Below are positions 1-6,237 of a DNA stretch of 7,771 nucleotides, piece after piece (within the stretch, counting starts at the first letter, position 1; each line of letters starts with the position of its first letter). Position numbers and translations under genes: made by a program. Below the pieces are notes generated by a model. It was not told the DNA's origin. It saw only the letters and a program-made list of their open reading frames with translations, and did not search any database. Source of the DNA: Chloroflexota bacterium (GTDB lineage: Bacteria > Chloroflexota > Anaerolineae > Anaerolineales > Anaerolineaceae); assembly GCA_012797215.1 (NCBI GenBank), contig JAAZPN010000121.1, positions 1 to 7,771 of the forward strand. Direction: 5' to 3'.

Positions 1-53
1 AAATCCGAGGGTCTAATCTTTCGGACGCGGGTTCGACTCCCGCCATCTCCACC
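1..53 (+). ncRNA. ssrA: tmRNA (transfer-messenger RNA), 3' end only
   Basis: tmRNA rescues ribosomes stalled on messages without a stop codon: alanylated tmRNA enters with SmpB and then encodes a degradation tag. Only the 3' tRNA-like part is present; the tag-coding and pseudoknot regions lie left of the window. Seen: the TTTCGGACGCGGG block at 19-31, typical of the tmRNA 3' end. A T-arm follows, with stem GCGGG (27-31), loop TTCGACT (32-38) and stem CCCGC (39-43). Then come the 3' acceptor strand ending ATCTCC and the discriminator A at 51. The next bases are CCT, so the final A of CCA is not encoded and must be added enzymatically. An ordinary tRNA is the alternative, but the conserved GGACGCGGG context without a normal anticodon arm just upstream favours tmRNA. 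Confidence 0.85.
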
Positions 54-54
54 T

Positions 55-88
55 AAAAAGAAACCGGTTTGCGCCGGTTTCTTTTTTT
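55..88. terminator. bidirectional intrinsic terminator between ssrA and ligA
   Basis: The perfect 8-bp stem GAAACCGG (60-67) / CCGGTTTC (74-81) has a 6-nt loop (68-73). It is followed on the plus strand by seven T (82-88) and preceded by five A (55-59), which become a U-tract on the minus strand. Read rightward it ends the tmRNA transcript directly after its 3' end. Read leftward it lies about 55 bases past the ligA stop. Two convergent transcripts therefore probably share one terminator. Confidence 0.85.
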
Positions 89-114
89 CAGTCGAGGGTG
101 TTTGGTCGATTTAT

Positions 115-134
115 TGCCAAGTTAGTACTTGGCA
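115..134. other. perfect 8-bp inverted repeat (hairpin) in the ligA 3' untranslated region
   Basis: TGCCAAGT (115-122) and ACTTGGCA (127-134) are perfect reverse complements around the 4-nt loop TAGT. The element lies 9 bases past the ligA stop and before the main terminator. Neither strand has a U-tract after it, so it is not a standard intrinsic terminator. It could be an mRNA 3'-stabilising stem, a pausing hairpin or a protein site. The structure is directly visible; the role is unknown. Confidence 0.55.
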
Positions 135-143
135 TAACCCGAA

Positions 144-2168
144 TTACCCGCCAATCAAGTTCTTAAACCCGTTTTCATCGAGGATGGGAATACCAAGTTC
201 CAGCGCTTTAGTGTGCTTAGAGCCGGGATTCTCACCCAGCAACAGATAGTTGGTCTTCTTACTGACCGAAGAGGAAATATTTCCGCCGTGCTCCAGAATC
301 AAGGCTTCCGCTTGCTCGCGGCTGAGGCTTGGCAGCGTGCCAGTAATAACAAAAGTCAGGCCATTGAGGGCTTGGGAGGAAGCTTGCTGCCTGAGCTCAG
401 CCGTTTCCTGCGGCCAAACGCCGTACTCCCGGAAGTTTTCTAGCAATTCCTGGTTATGCGCCTGCGCGAACCAACTGGTGATAGATTCGGCAATGTTTGG
501 GCCAATGCCTTCCAGGTTTGTCAGATCCTCTACAGATACACGTTTTAGAGTGTCGAGGTTTTGGAATGTGCGCGCAAGCTTTCGCGCGGCCACTTCTCCC
601 ACCCCATGAATGCCAAGACCGATAATCAGCCGCTCCAGGCTCTGCTTCTTGGAAGCTTCGATAGCCTGCAGAAGGTTATCCGCTTTCTTCTCACCAAACT
701 TATCCAGGCGCAGGAGTTCCTCGCGGTTCAGCGTGTACAGGTCCGCGGCAGAACGGACCAGACCGCTTTCTACCAGCTGGGCGACGATTTGGGAGCCGAG
801 ACCAGTGATATCCAGCGCTCCGCGGGACACATAGTTTTCGATGTTCCGCACCAATTGCGCCGGACAGCTGCTGTTCACGCAGTAATATGCCACTTCCTCG
901 GGCACTTTCTGAATCGGAGAAGCACAGGAAGGACATACGTTTGGGACAGTGAAAGGTATTTCAGTGCCAACGCGTTTTTCTGGGAGGGGCCCGAGTATGT
1001 AAGGGATAACTTCTCCCGAGCGCTTCAGGAGCACCTGATCACCGATGCGGATATCCTTTTCCCTGATGAAATCAAAGTTGTGCAAAGTAGCCTGACGCAC
1101 AATCACACCACCGATGCTCACCGGTTTAAGCATCGCGAGAGGAGTAAGCACGCCAGTTCTGCCAACGTTTACCTGGATATCCAATAAAGTGGTTTCAACC
1201 TCCTGGCCCGGATACTTAAAAGCCAGCGCGCTGCGCGGGTCCTTGCCAGCAAAACCAAGTAGTGTCGATAAGCGTTGGTCATTGACCTTGATGACAATTC
1301 CATCGGCATCGTAAGGCCAGGTATGGCGGGAGACTGCCTGCTCCTCGCAAATCGCTATTGCTTCTTCAATATTCGCGGCTTTCCAGGATAGGGGGTTGAC
1401 TGGAAAACCCAACGTTTTGAGATAATTCAGAATGCCGCTTTGTGTTGGGGGGATATCCTCTGAAGAAACAAGTATTTGGTAGACGTAGATTTTTAATGGA
1501 CGTTTAGCCGTAACTGTCGGGTCTAACTGACGAAGAGACCCTGCCGCGGTGTTGCGGGGGTTCAGATAGGTTTTCTCTCCGCGTTTTTCCAGTTCGGTAT
1601 TTAAGCGCTCAAAATCCTCTTTGAAAATTAACGCTTCACCGCGCACGACCAAGCGGCTGGGCGCTTGTAAATCACTGGAAATCGGAATACGCAGTGGAAG
1701 CATTGGCACTGTCTTGAGGTTTTCGGTGATGTCCTCTCCTACCAACCCATCCCCGCGGGTGGCGCCGAGCGTAAACAGCCCATTTTCATACGTCAGCACA
1801 ACTGTAAGCCCGTCCAGCTTGGGTTCCAACATATAATCCGCCCCAGCAACCGCCGGGTCGAGGCGCAAAATGCGCTCATACCAATCCAGCGTATCCTGCC
1901 GGCCGAAACCATTGGCGAGGCTGAGGACTGGGGTGGGGTGTTCCACTTTTCTGAACCTATCCAACGGCGCCCCACCGCTGCGTTGGGTAGGGGAATCCGG
2001 CGTGATAAGTTCAGCATGCGCGTCTTCGAGGTCTTTTAGCCGCTTATAAAGCTGATCGTATTCATAATCACTAATGACGGGCGCGTCCAGCGTATGATAC
2101 AGATAGTTGTGGTAATGCAACTGCTTACGGAGGTTTTCGATTTGTTGACGAACATTCTCTTCACCCAT
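144..2168 (-). CDS. ligA: NAD-dependent DNA ligase LigA
   Basis: Cytoplasmic ligase that seals nicks in replication and repair using NAD+, through an enzyme-AMP intermediate. The predicted 674 residues match the usual length and the full domain order is visible. An N-terminal Ia domain (about 1-70) carries the YHNYLYHTLDAP and ISDYEYDQL stretches. The adenylation domain has nucleotidyl-lysine K117 in EPKLDG. An OB fold (about 318-400) follows. A zinc finger has cysteines 412, 415, 430 and 435, ending CPAQ. Helix-hairpin-helix repeats span about 450-570 (GLGIHGVGEVA, LEGIGPNIA), and a C-terminal BRCT domain runs from about 602 to the end. The start is ATG at 2168, because AGAGGTGAT sits 5 bases upstream as a strong ribosome binding site. 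A GTG at 2174 in the same frame would lie inside that site. The motif near residue 83 reads SLANGF rather than the common SLDNAF. It lies 71 bases downstream of tRNA-Arg with no terminator between, so it may share that transcript. Confidence 0.97.
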   Translation of the reverse strand: MGEENVRQQIENLRKQLHYHNYLYHTLDAPVISDYEYDQLYKRLKDLEDAHAELITPDSPTQRSGGAPLDRFRKVEHPTPVLSLANGFGRQDTLDWYERILRLDPAVAGADYMLEPKLDGLTVVLTYENGLFTLGATRGDGLVGEDITENLKTVPMLPLRIPISSDLQAPSRLVVRGEALIFKEDFERLNTELEKRGEKTYLNPRNTAAGSLRQLDPTVTAKRPLKIYVYQILVSSEDIPPTQSGILNYLKTLGFPVNPLSWKAANIEEAIAICEEQAVSRHTWPYDADGIVIKVNDQRLSTLLGFAGKDPRSALAFKYPGQEVETTLLDIQVNVGRTGVLTPLAMLKPVSIGGVIVRQATLHNFDFIREKDIRIGDQVLLKRSGEVIPYILGPLPEKRVGTEIPFTVPNVCPSCASPIQKVPEEVAYYCVNSSCPAQLVRNIENYVSRGALDITGLGSQIVAQLVESGLVRSAADLYTLNREELLRLDKFGEKKADNLLQAIEASKKQSLERLIIGLGIHGVGEVAARKLARTFQNLDTLKRVSVEDLTNLEGIGPNIAESITSWFAQAHNQELLENFREYGVWPQETAELRQQASSQALNGLTFVITGTLPSLSREQAEALILEHGGNISSSVSKKTNYLLLGENPGSKHTKALELGIPILDENGFKNLIGG

Positions 2169-2239
2169 AATCACCTCTGCCGTAAATCCTACAGGCCGCT
2201 TTGGCAGTCTTTCCCCTTAATCAGCCTGATATTAACGAA

Positions 2240-2311
2240 TGTTCCCGGTGAGATTCGAACTCACATTACCGGCTTCGGAGGCCGATGCCTTCTCCATTAG
2301 GCCACGGGAAC
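2240..2311 (-). tRNA. tRNA-Arg (anticodon CCG)
   Basis: A complete cloverleaf reads on the minus strand: acceptor GTTCCCG/CGGGAAC, D-stem GCCT/AGGC with a GG-containing loop, and anticodon stem TCGGC/GCCGG (one wobble). The anticodon loop is CTCCGAA, giving CCG at 2278-2276, which reads Arg codon CGG. The variable loop has 4 nt, and the T-arm is GTGAG-TTCGAAT-CTCAC. The discriminator is A (2240), followed by TTC, so CCA is not encoded. It lies between the HIT gene and ligA, in the same direction as both. Confidence 0.95.
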
Positions 2312-2320
2312 AGTCTGCAT

Positions 2321-2326
2321 ATTATA
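2321..2326 (-). promoter_or_regulatory. -10 box (TATAAT) for tRNA-Arg
   Basis: A perfect TATAAT reads on the minus strand and ends 9 bases before the tRNA-Arg 5' end, the right distance for transcription to begin at or just before the mature end. I see no good TTGACA-like -35 at 16-18 bases upstream. The box lies in the 51-base gap after the HIT gene. It could also supply the ligA message, since nothing terminator-like lies between the tRNA and ligA. Confidence 0.55.
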
Positions 2327-2362
2327 CTCAAAAACATTTAATCCGCGTCCGTTCAGACTCTC

Positions 2363-2764
2363 TCACAATGCCAGCGCGCGCAGCATCTCGGGGTAATCGC
2401 GGACCAATTCCGGATGCTTTTTAAAATCTGTCAGCGGCTTATCGGGCGTAACCGGGACGATATGGAAATGCAGATGGAATACTGTTTGTCGGGCAAATTT
2501 CCCGGAATTGTTGAACAAATGCATATCCTGAATGCCAAGCCTATCCTGGTATAAACGGATCACCTGTTTTATGGCTAAACCCGTCTGACAGAGCACTTCT
2601 TCGGGAATGCTGAACAAATCCGGATAATGCGCTTTAGGAATCACCAGCGTGTGATATTCTTTGATGGGTTCAAGGTCCAGGAATGCCAGAGCGTGTTCAG
2701 TTTCCAGCACTTTCCAACAAGAAATTTCCCCTGCGATTATCCGGCAAAAAACGCAATCATCCAT
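2363..2764 (-). CDS. HIT family (histidine triad) nucleotide-binding hydrolase
   Basis: Small cytoplasmic protein of the HIT superfamily (HINT or Ap4A-hydrolase-like branch). Such proteins hydrolyse nucleoside phosphoramidates or dinucleoside polyphosphates. The 133 residues give one complete domain. The signature HLHFHIVP supplies H97, H99 and H101, with the middle or last His region acting on the phosphate. Upstream, NNSGKFARQTVFHLHFH matches the family's phosphate-binding strand. The N-terminal CVFC (C4, C7), with H46 in PKAHYPDL and H97, matches the zinc site of Bacillus-type Hit proteins as I recall it. The start ATG at 2764 is followed immediately by the family-typical DCVFCRI. It overlaps the end of the DUF2344 gene by 8 bases, and a purine-rich GAGAGAAG precedes it, so translation is probably coupled. 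The exact substrate cannot be told from sequence. Confidence 0.95.
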   Translation of the reverse strand: MDDCVFCRIIAGEISCWKVLETEHALAFLDLEPIKEYHTLVIPKAHYPDLFSIPEEVLCQTGLAIKQVIRLYQDRLGIQDMHLFNNSGKFARQTVFHLHFHIVPVTPDKPLTDFKKHPELVRDYPEMLRALAL

Positions 2765-3422
2765 CTTCTCTCATTTCCTCTGGACTAAAGATTAAGGCAG
2801 TACGACAAACCTGGTAACTGCCGGGCGTCAAACCTAAGAGACGCAGCAGTTCGTCGGGGCGTCCATTGGCATCTGGAGTGGATTTCATTCTCAGAAGCAA
2901 ATCCAGCCCCTGCGGGGTTTTCAACCAGTTAGCGGCAAGTATCAGATTTTTGTAATTAACGGTTTTTGTGCGACGTGTGAAAAGAATGTTTTCCTGGTCA
3001 AGTAAGTTGGAGAGCTTTTCAGCTACTTTCTGCGGCTCTCCCTCCGGAAAAAAGCTCACGCGGTACTCCGACGCAATCAGGCTGGATTGCAGGCTCGGGA
3101 GCTGATTCGAAACTAATTCTATTTGCCTGACACTAATGTCATTCGGCAGCGCGAGATCCAAATTTTGCTTGATTAGCGGGATGTCCACTTGCTCATCCAG
3201 CCAAAAATCCAATAATTCCGCCTCTGAAGAAAAGCCCAACGGCAGCGCGCTGGCAAGGCTCAGCCTGACCTTTGGATTGAAACCCTGACTGAAGCGAAGC
3301 GGAAGACCAGACCGGCGTAGGGCGCGTTCAAAGAGCCGCTGTAGGTCTAAATGCCCGGTAAAGCGTAAGTCGCCATGCTTAGCAAACTTCACGCGAACGC
3401 GCACTGGTGGATTGTTATTCAT
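2757..3422 (-). CDS. radical SAM-linked protein, DUF2344 (TIGR03936-type)
   Basis: The 221-residue protein belongs to the DUF2344 family, whose members almost always sit beside or fused to a TIGR03960-type radical SAM protein. No reaction is established to my knowledge. The diagnostic N-terminal block at about residues 9-50 is clear: VRVKFAKHGDLRFTGHLD, then LQRLFERALRRSGLPLRFSQ and GFNP. A C-terminal RPDELLRLLG (about 188-197) is also typical. No membrane segment, signal peptide or metal-binding cysteine cluster is seen. The start is ATG at 3422, whose ATGA overlaps the TGA stop of the radical SAM gene by 4 bases. In-frame TTG (3434) and GTG (3428) lie further inside that gene and are less likely. 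A GGGGGTG just upstream may act as a weak ribosome binding site. Dependence on the upstream gene for translation fits a two-protein complex. Confidence 0.93.
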   Translation of the reverse strand: MNNNPPVRVRVKFAKHGDLRFTGHLDLQRLFERALRRSGLPLRFSQGFNPKVRLSLASALPLGFSSEAELLDFWLDEQVDIPLIKQNLDLALPNDISVRQIELVSNQLPSLQSSLIASEYRVSFFPEGEPQKVAEKLSNLLDQENILFTRRTKTVNYKNLILAANWLKTPQGLDLLLRMKSTPDANGRPDELLRLLGLTPGSYQVCRTALIFSPEEMREDG

Positions 3423-5293
3423 GGGCACCCCCAATATATTTCTTCATCTGAGGGTTTCAGGCTGCCAAAAGCGTCCAGAATGCCGCAATTGAAGCAGTTT
3501 TTGCGGCAGTCCTCGCGTGTTTTGCCAGCCTGGCTCAAGCGCAAGTCGGTCATTAGAAAGCGTTTGCTAACACCAATTGAGATGTGGTCCCAGGGAAGGA
3601 TTTCATCCAGGCCGCGCTGTCTTTTCGTGTAGAAATCCGGATCGATGCCGCAAGCGGCAAAGGCTTCCAGCCAGGCGTTCACATCAAACCGCTCTGTCCA
3701 GGCATCCATCTTGGCGCCGTTCTTCCACGCCTGAAGTATGACGGCGCCCAAACGGCGGTCGCCACGCGAGAGCCAGCTTTCCAGGAGCGTGGAATCTGGG
3801 GGATTGTAGGTCATTTTGATATCTGATTTTCGCGTTCCATCTTTGAGAAGGTCGATTTTGGACTGCAAAGAACGGCTGTCTTCGATGGAATACCACTGGA
3901 AAGGCGTATGCGGTTTGGGGATGAAAGTGGCTATGCCAAGATGTATTCTGACCCGATTGCCTTTAACAACCTTACCAATGTTTTTTATCTTACGGGCAAG
4001 GTCCAGGATGGCCTGTACGTCTTCCATGGTTTCCTGAGGCAGGCCAATCATAAAGTACAGTTTCAGGCTTAACCAACCGTGTTCGAAGATTGTCCGCGCT
4101 GTTTCGAGAATCACTTCTTCGTCCAGCGGTTTATTAATAATCGCGCGCATGCGTTCCGTGGCCGCTTCTGGCGCGAGCGTGAAACCACCGCCTGGCCGCA
4201 GTTCTTTAAGCTCATCCATCAAGTCCACTGAAAAAGATGCAATGCGTAGGGACGGCAAGTTCACTTGGACGCGTTTGTCTTTAAACTGGTCGTATACGCC
4301 CTGAATAATCCCAAGAATACGGGTGTGGTCAGATGAGGAGAGCGAAAGCAAACCGACTTGCTCATAACCTGTGGCGTCCAGACCTTCTTGCACAGCGGTG
4401 AGAATTTCGTCTGAATTGCGCTCGCGAACGGGACGGTTCACCATGCCCGCGTGGCAAAAACGACAACCGCGCGTGCATCCGCGCATAATTTCGACTGAAA
4501 TTCGGTCGTGGACGGTTTCTACATTAGGGACAAGAAAGCGAGTCGTCGCCGGTGGCAGGACTGATAATATGCGTTTTTGAACAGGCAGAGGGGCTCCAGG
4601 AATTCGACTGAATACTCCCGAAATTGTTCCCTCGGAAGAATATGTCACCTCGTAAAGACTGGGCACATAAACACCTGGGATTTCCGCTAATATTTTTAGT
4701 AAATCAGTTCGTGGTGCCTGGGAGCGTTTCCACTTTTGGAAAGCGCGCGCGATTTCCAAAATCATTTCTTCACCTTCGCCGATGGCAAAAGCGTCTAAAA
4801 AATCCGCCATGGGTTCTGGGTTGTAGCAAGCCTGCCCACCGGCGATGATAAGAGGATGTTCGGCAGTACGCTCTTCAGCCAGTAAAGGAATGCCCGAAAG
4901 GTTCAGAATATTGAGGACATTCGTATAGATTTGCTCATATGGCAGCGTGAAACCGAGGATATCAAACTTGTTCAGAGGGGTTTTGGATTCCAAAGAAAAC
5001 AATGGAAGCTGGTTTTCGCGTAGCAGCGCTTCCATGTCCATCCAGGGTGAATAAGCGCGCTCTGCCAGTATATCCGGCTGCTGATTCAGGATGTCGTATA
5101 AAATGGCAAGACCGAGGTTGGGCTGTCCAAGGTCATAAATGTCCGGGAATACCAAGGCGACGCGCGTTTCCACGCTTTCCCAGCTTTTGCGCACCTGGTT
5201 GTGTTCTCCGCCAACATACCGACCAGGCTTCTCCACGCTGAAAAGTATTTTCTCCAGCTTGCTGTCTATCGTTGATTTCCCTTGATCACTCAT
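3419..5293 (-). CDS. radical SAM protein with B12-binding-like N-terminal domain (TIGR03960-type)
   Basis: The 624-residue predicted radical SAM enzyme has an unknown substrate. The N-terminal part (about 43-185) has a Rossmann-like layout resembling cobalamin-binding domains: VALVFPDIYDLGQPNLG, then LIIAGGQACYNPEP and AFAIGEGEE. I do not see the DxHxxG cobalamin ligand motif. The radical SAM core (about 262-470) starts with C273-x3-C277-x2-C280 in RGCTRGCRFCHAG, the 4Fe-4S ligands that cleave S-adenosylmethionine. It continues with SLSSSDH, LPSLR and GGGFTLAPEAATERMR. Near the C-terminus lies a second C-x3-C-x2-C (C596, C600, C603), and C623 is next to last. These may bind another Fe-S cluster. 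The start ATG at 5293 has GAGGA 6 bases upstream and overlaps the FAH stop by ATGA. DUF2344 follows with the same overlap. Confidence 0.95.
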   Translation of the reverse strand: MSDQGKSTIDSKLEKILFSVEKPGRYVGGEHNQVRKSWESVETRVALVFPDIYDLGQPNLGLAILYDILNQQPDILAERAYSPWMDMEALLRENQLPLFSLESKTPLNKFDILGFTLPYEQIYTNVLNILNLSGIPLLAEERTAEHPLIIAGGQACYNPEPMADFLDAFAIGEGEEMILEIARAFQKWKRSQAPRTDLLKILAEIPGVYVPSLYEVTYSSEGTISGVFSRIPGAPLPVQKRILSVLPPATTRFLVPNVETVHDRISVEIMRGCTRGCRFCHAGMVNRPVRERNSDEILTAVQEGLDATGYEQVGLLSLSSSDHTRILGIIQGVYDQFKDKRVQVNLPSLRIASFSVDLMDELKELRPGGGFTLAPEAATERMRAIINKPLDEEVILETARTIFEHGWLSLKLYFMIGLPQETMEDVQAILDLARKIKNIGKVVKGNRVRIHLGIATFIPKPHTPFQWYSIEDSRSLQSKIDLLKDGTRKSDIKMTYNPPDSTLLESWLSRGDRRLGAVILQAWKNGAKMDAWTERFDVNAWLEAFAACGIDPDFYTKRQRGLDEILPWDHISIGVSKRFLMTDLRLSQAGKTREDCRKNCFNCGILDAFGSLKPSDEEIYWGCP

Positions 5294-6078
5294 CGGGTTT
5301 CCTCAGCGGCGTAAGGTTTGCCCGCGATGACAGGATTTACAAGACTGCCAATGCCGTCAATAAAGATGGAGACGACATCCCCCGCGTTTAATTTTCCAAC
5401 TCCCGCTGGAGTGCCGGTGAGAATGACATCCCCTGGCAGCAGCGTCATGATGGAAGAGGCGTAAAGAATGAGCTGTTCGATGTTGAAGAGCATATCTCTG
5501 GTGGAGTTCATCTGCCTCAAAACCTCATTGACGCGGCAGGTAATAAGCGAGTCTGAGGGGTCAAATTCTGTCTCAATCCAGGGACCTAAAGGACAGAATG
5601 TGTCGAAGCCCTTGGCGCGAGTCCATTGACCATCTCTTTGCTGCAAGTCACGCGCTGTGACGTCATTGGCGACTGTATACCCAAAAATCGCATCCCGCAC
5701 GCCTTCCGGGCGCAGCCAACGCGATTTTTTCTTGATGACCACCGCGAGTTCAGCCTCGTGTTCCACGCGTTCGGATTGAGGCGGCAGAATAATTGGGTCA
5801 CCGCTGCGGATAAGGGTGGAGGGCGGCTTAAGAAATAGCAGGGGTATTTCCGGCGGCGTTTGATTCATTTCGCGGATGTGTTCCTCATAATTTCGCCCAA
5901 CAGCGATAATCTTGGAGGGCAGGCATGGAACAAGCAGCTTGAGCTCGGAGAGGGAAAATTCGGGGTCGTATCGTCTGAATTCTCCGAAAGGATCTCCTTG
6001 AATAACGCCAACTTTGTCCTGGTCAATCCACCCATAAGAGGCAGGGGTGTATTTGGTTTCAAAACGCACAATTTTCAT
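5290..6078 (-). CDS. fumarylacetoacetate hydrolase (FAH) family protein, FAHD1/YcgM-like
   Basis: The 262-residue single-domain protein belongs to the FAH family, soluble metal-dependent enzymes that cleave acylpyruvates or decarboxylate oxaloacetate, or act in aromatic-acid breakdown. The fold runs from KIIAVGRNYEEHIREM (about 56-71) to the end. H67 and E70 match the H-x2-E dyad of FAHD1-type enzymes. E108 and E110 (EAELAVV) and D139 (NDVTARDLQ) are the expected Mg/Mn ligands. AKGFDTFCPLGPW and LTGTPAGVG complete the active site. The start is ATG at 6078 (MKIVRFE), typical for the family. An in-frame ATG at 6132 would lie in the antisense of tRNA-Val and is rejected. No Shine-Dalgarno is at normal distance; the leader is A-rich (ACACAAAAA). 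The gene overlaps the radical SAM start by 4 bases. The substrate cannot be assigned. Confidence 0.93.
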   Translation of the reverse strand: MKIVRFETKYTPASYGWIDQDKVGVIQGDPFGEFRRYDPEFSLSELKLLVPCLPSKIIAVGRNYEEHIREMNQTPPEIPLLFLKPPSTLIRSGDPIILPPQSERVEHEAELAVVIKKKSRWLRPEGVRDAIFGYTVANDVTARDLQQRDGQWTRAKGFDTFCPLGPWIETEFDPSDSLITCRVNEVLRQMNSTRDMLFNIEQLILYASSIMTLLPGDVILTGTPAGVGKLNAGDVVSIFIDGIGSLVNPVIAGKPYAAEETR

Positions 6079-6086
6079 TTTTTGTG

Positions 6087-6092
6087 TATAAT
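6087..6092 (+). promoter_or_regulatory. -10 box (TATAAT) for tRNA-Val
   Basis: A perfect TATAAT on the plus strand ends 10 bases before the 5' end of tRNA-Val, placing the start point a few bases upstream of the mature tRNA. No convincing -35 is visible at 16-18 bases, where the DNA is already FAH coding sequence on the other strand. The gap between the FAH start codon and the tRNA is only 24 bases. Confidence 0.6.
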
Positions 6093-6102
6093 TTCTCTCT
6101 CC

Positions 6103-6176
6103 GGGCGGATAGCTCAGTTGGTTAGAGCGCATCTTTTACACAGATGAGGTCGCAGGTTCGAGCCCTGTTCTGCCCA
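6103..6176 (+). tRNA. tRNA-Val (anticodon TAC)
   Basis: A complete cloverleaf: acceptor GGGCGGA/TCTGCCC with one G-T wobble, D-arm GCTC-AGTTGGTTA-GAGC, and anticodon stem CATCT/AGATG. The loop TTTACAC gives anticodon TAC at 6137-6139, reading Val codon GUA and probably other GUN codons by wobble. The T-arm is GCAGG-TTCGAGC-CCTGT, and the discriminator is A at 6176. CCA is not encoded; the gene is followed at once by seven T (6177-6183). It is the only gene in the interior of the window on the plus strand, lying between two minus-strand genes. Confidence 0.97.
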
Positions 6177-6183
6177 TTTTTTT
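6177..6183 (+). terminator. T-run directly after tRNA-Val, possible termination site
   Basis: Seven T follow the tRNA 3' end with no separate hairpin. The acceptor stem itself could act as the stem, but this is uncertain. I see no better terminator for the tRNA before the nuclease gene end at 6238. Confidence 0.25.
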
Positions 6184-6196
6184 GTTTAACCTTCTT

Positions 6197-6205
6197 ATTA
6201 TACCA
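6197..6205 (-). promoter_or_regulatory. candidate extended -10 promoter for the FAH/radical SAM/DUF2344/HIT operon
   Basis: On the minus strand the bases read TGGTATAAT, a perfect TGn-extended -10 box. It lies 33 bases past the nuclease stop and points at the FAH gene. No good -35 is seen, which extended -10 promoters do not need. Transcription would begin near 6190, giving a leader of roughly 112 nt that includes the full antisense of tRNA-Val. The match is direct; promoter activity is inferred. Confidence 0.45.
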
Positions 6206-6237
6206 ATCCTATAAGGGCTCGTTTTCTGGGGGGGAAA

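Noticed and set aside
561..1187. 208-codon open frame on the plus strand
   Set aside because: It lies wholly antisense to ligA, has no recognisable domain and low-complexity shadow composition; ligA is certain here.
2220..2230. Palindrome ATCAG-C-CTGAT as an operator before ligA
   Set aside because: It is short, single and without a second copy; the 1-base loop cannot form a hairpin and no regulator gene is nearby.
6079..6132. Upstream start giving FAH an 18-residue longer N-terminus
   Set aside because: The extension would be coded by the antisense strand of tRNA-Val and does not look like family sequence; MKIVRFE is the typical start.
6159..6221. Inverted repeat CGAGCCCT (6159-6166) / AGGGCTCG (6214-6221), possible integration scar or terminator
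   Set aside because: Only 8 bases, inverted rather than direct, with one arm in the tRNA T-arm and a long loop; easily chance.
6228..6234. Run of seven G just past the nuclease stop
   Set aside because: It is non-coding and too short to call phase variation; no G-quadruplex pattern of repeated G-tracts.
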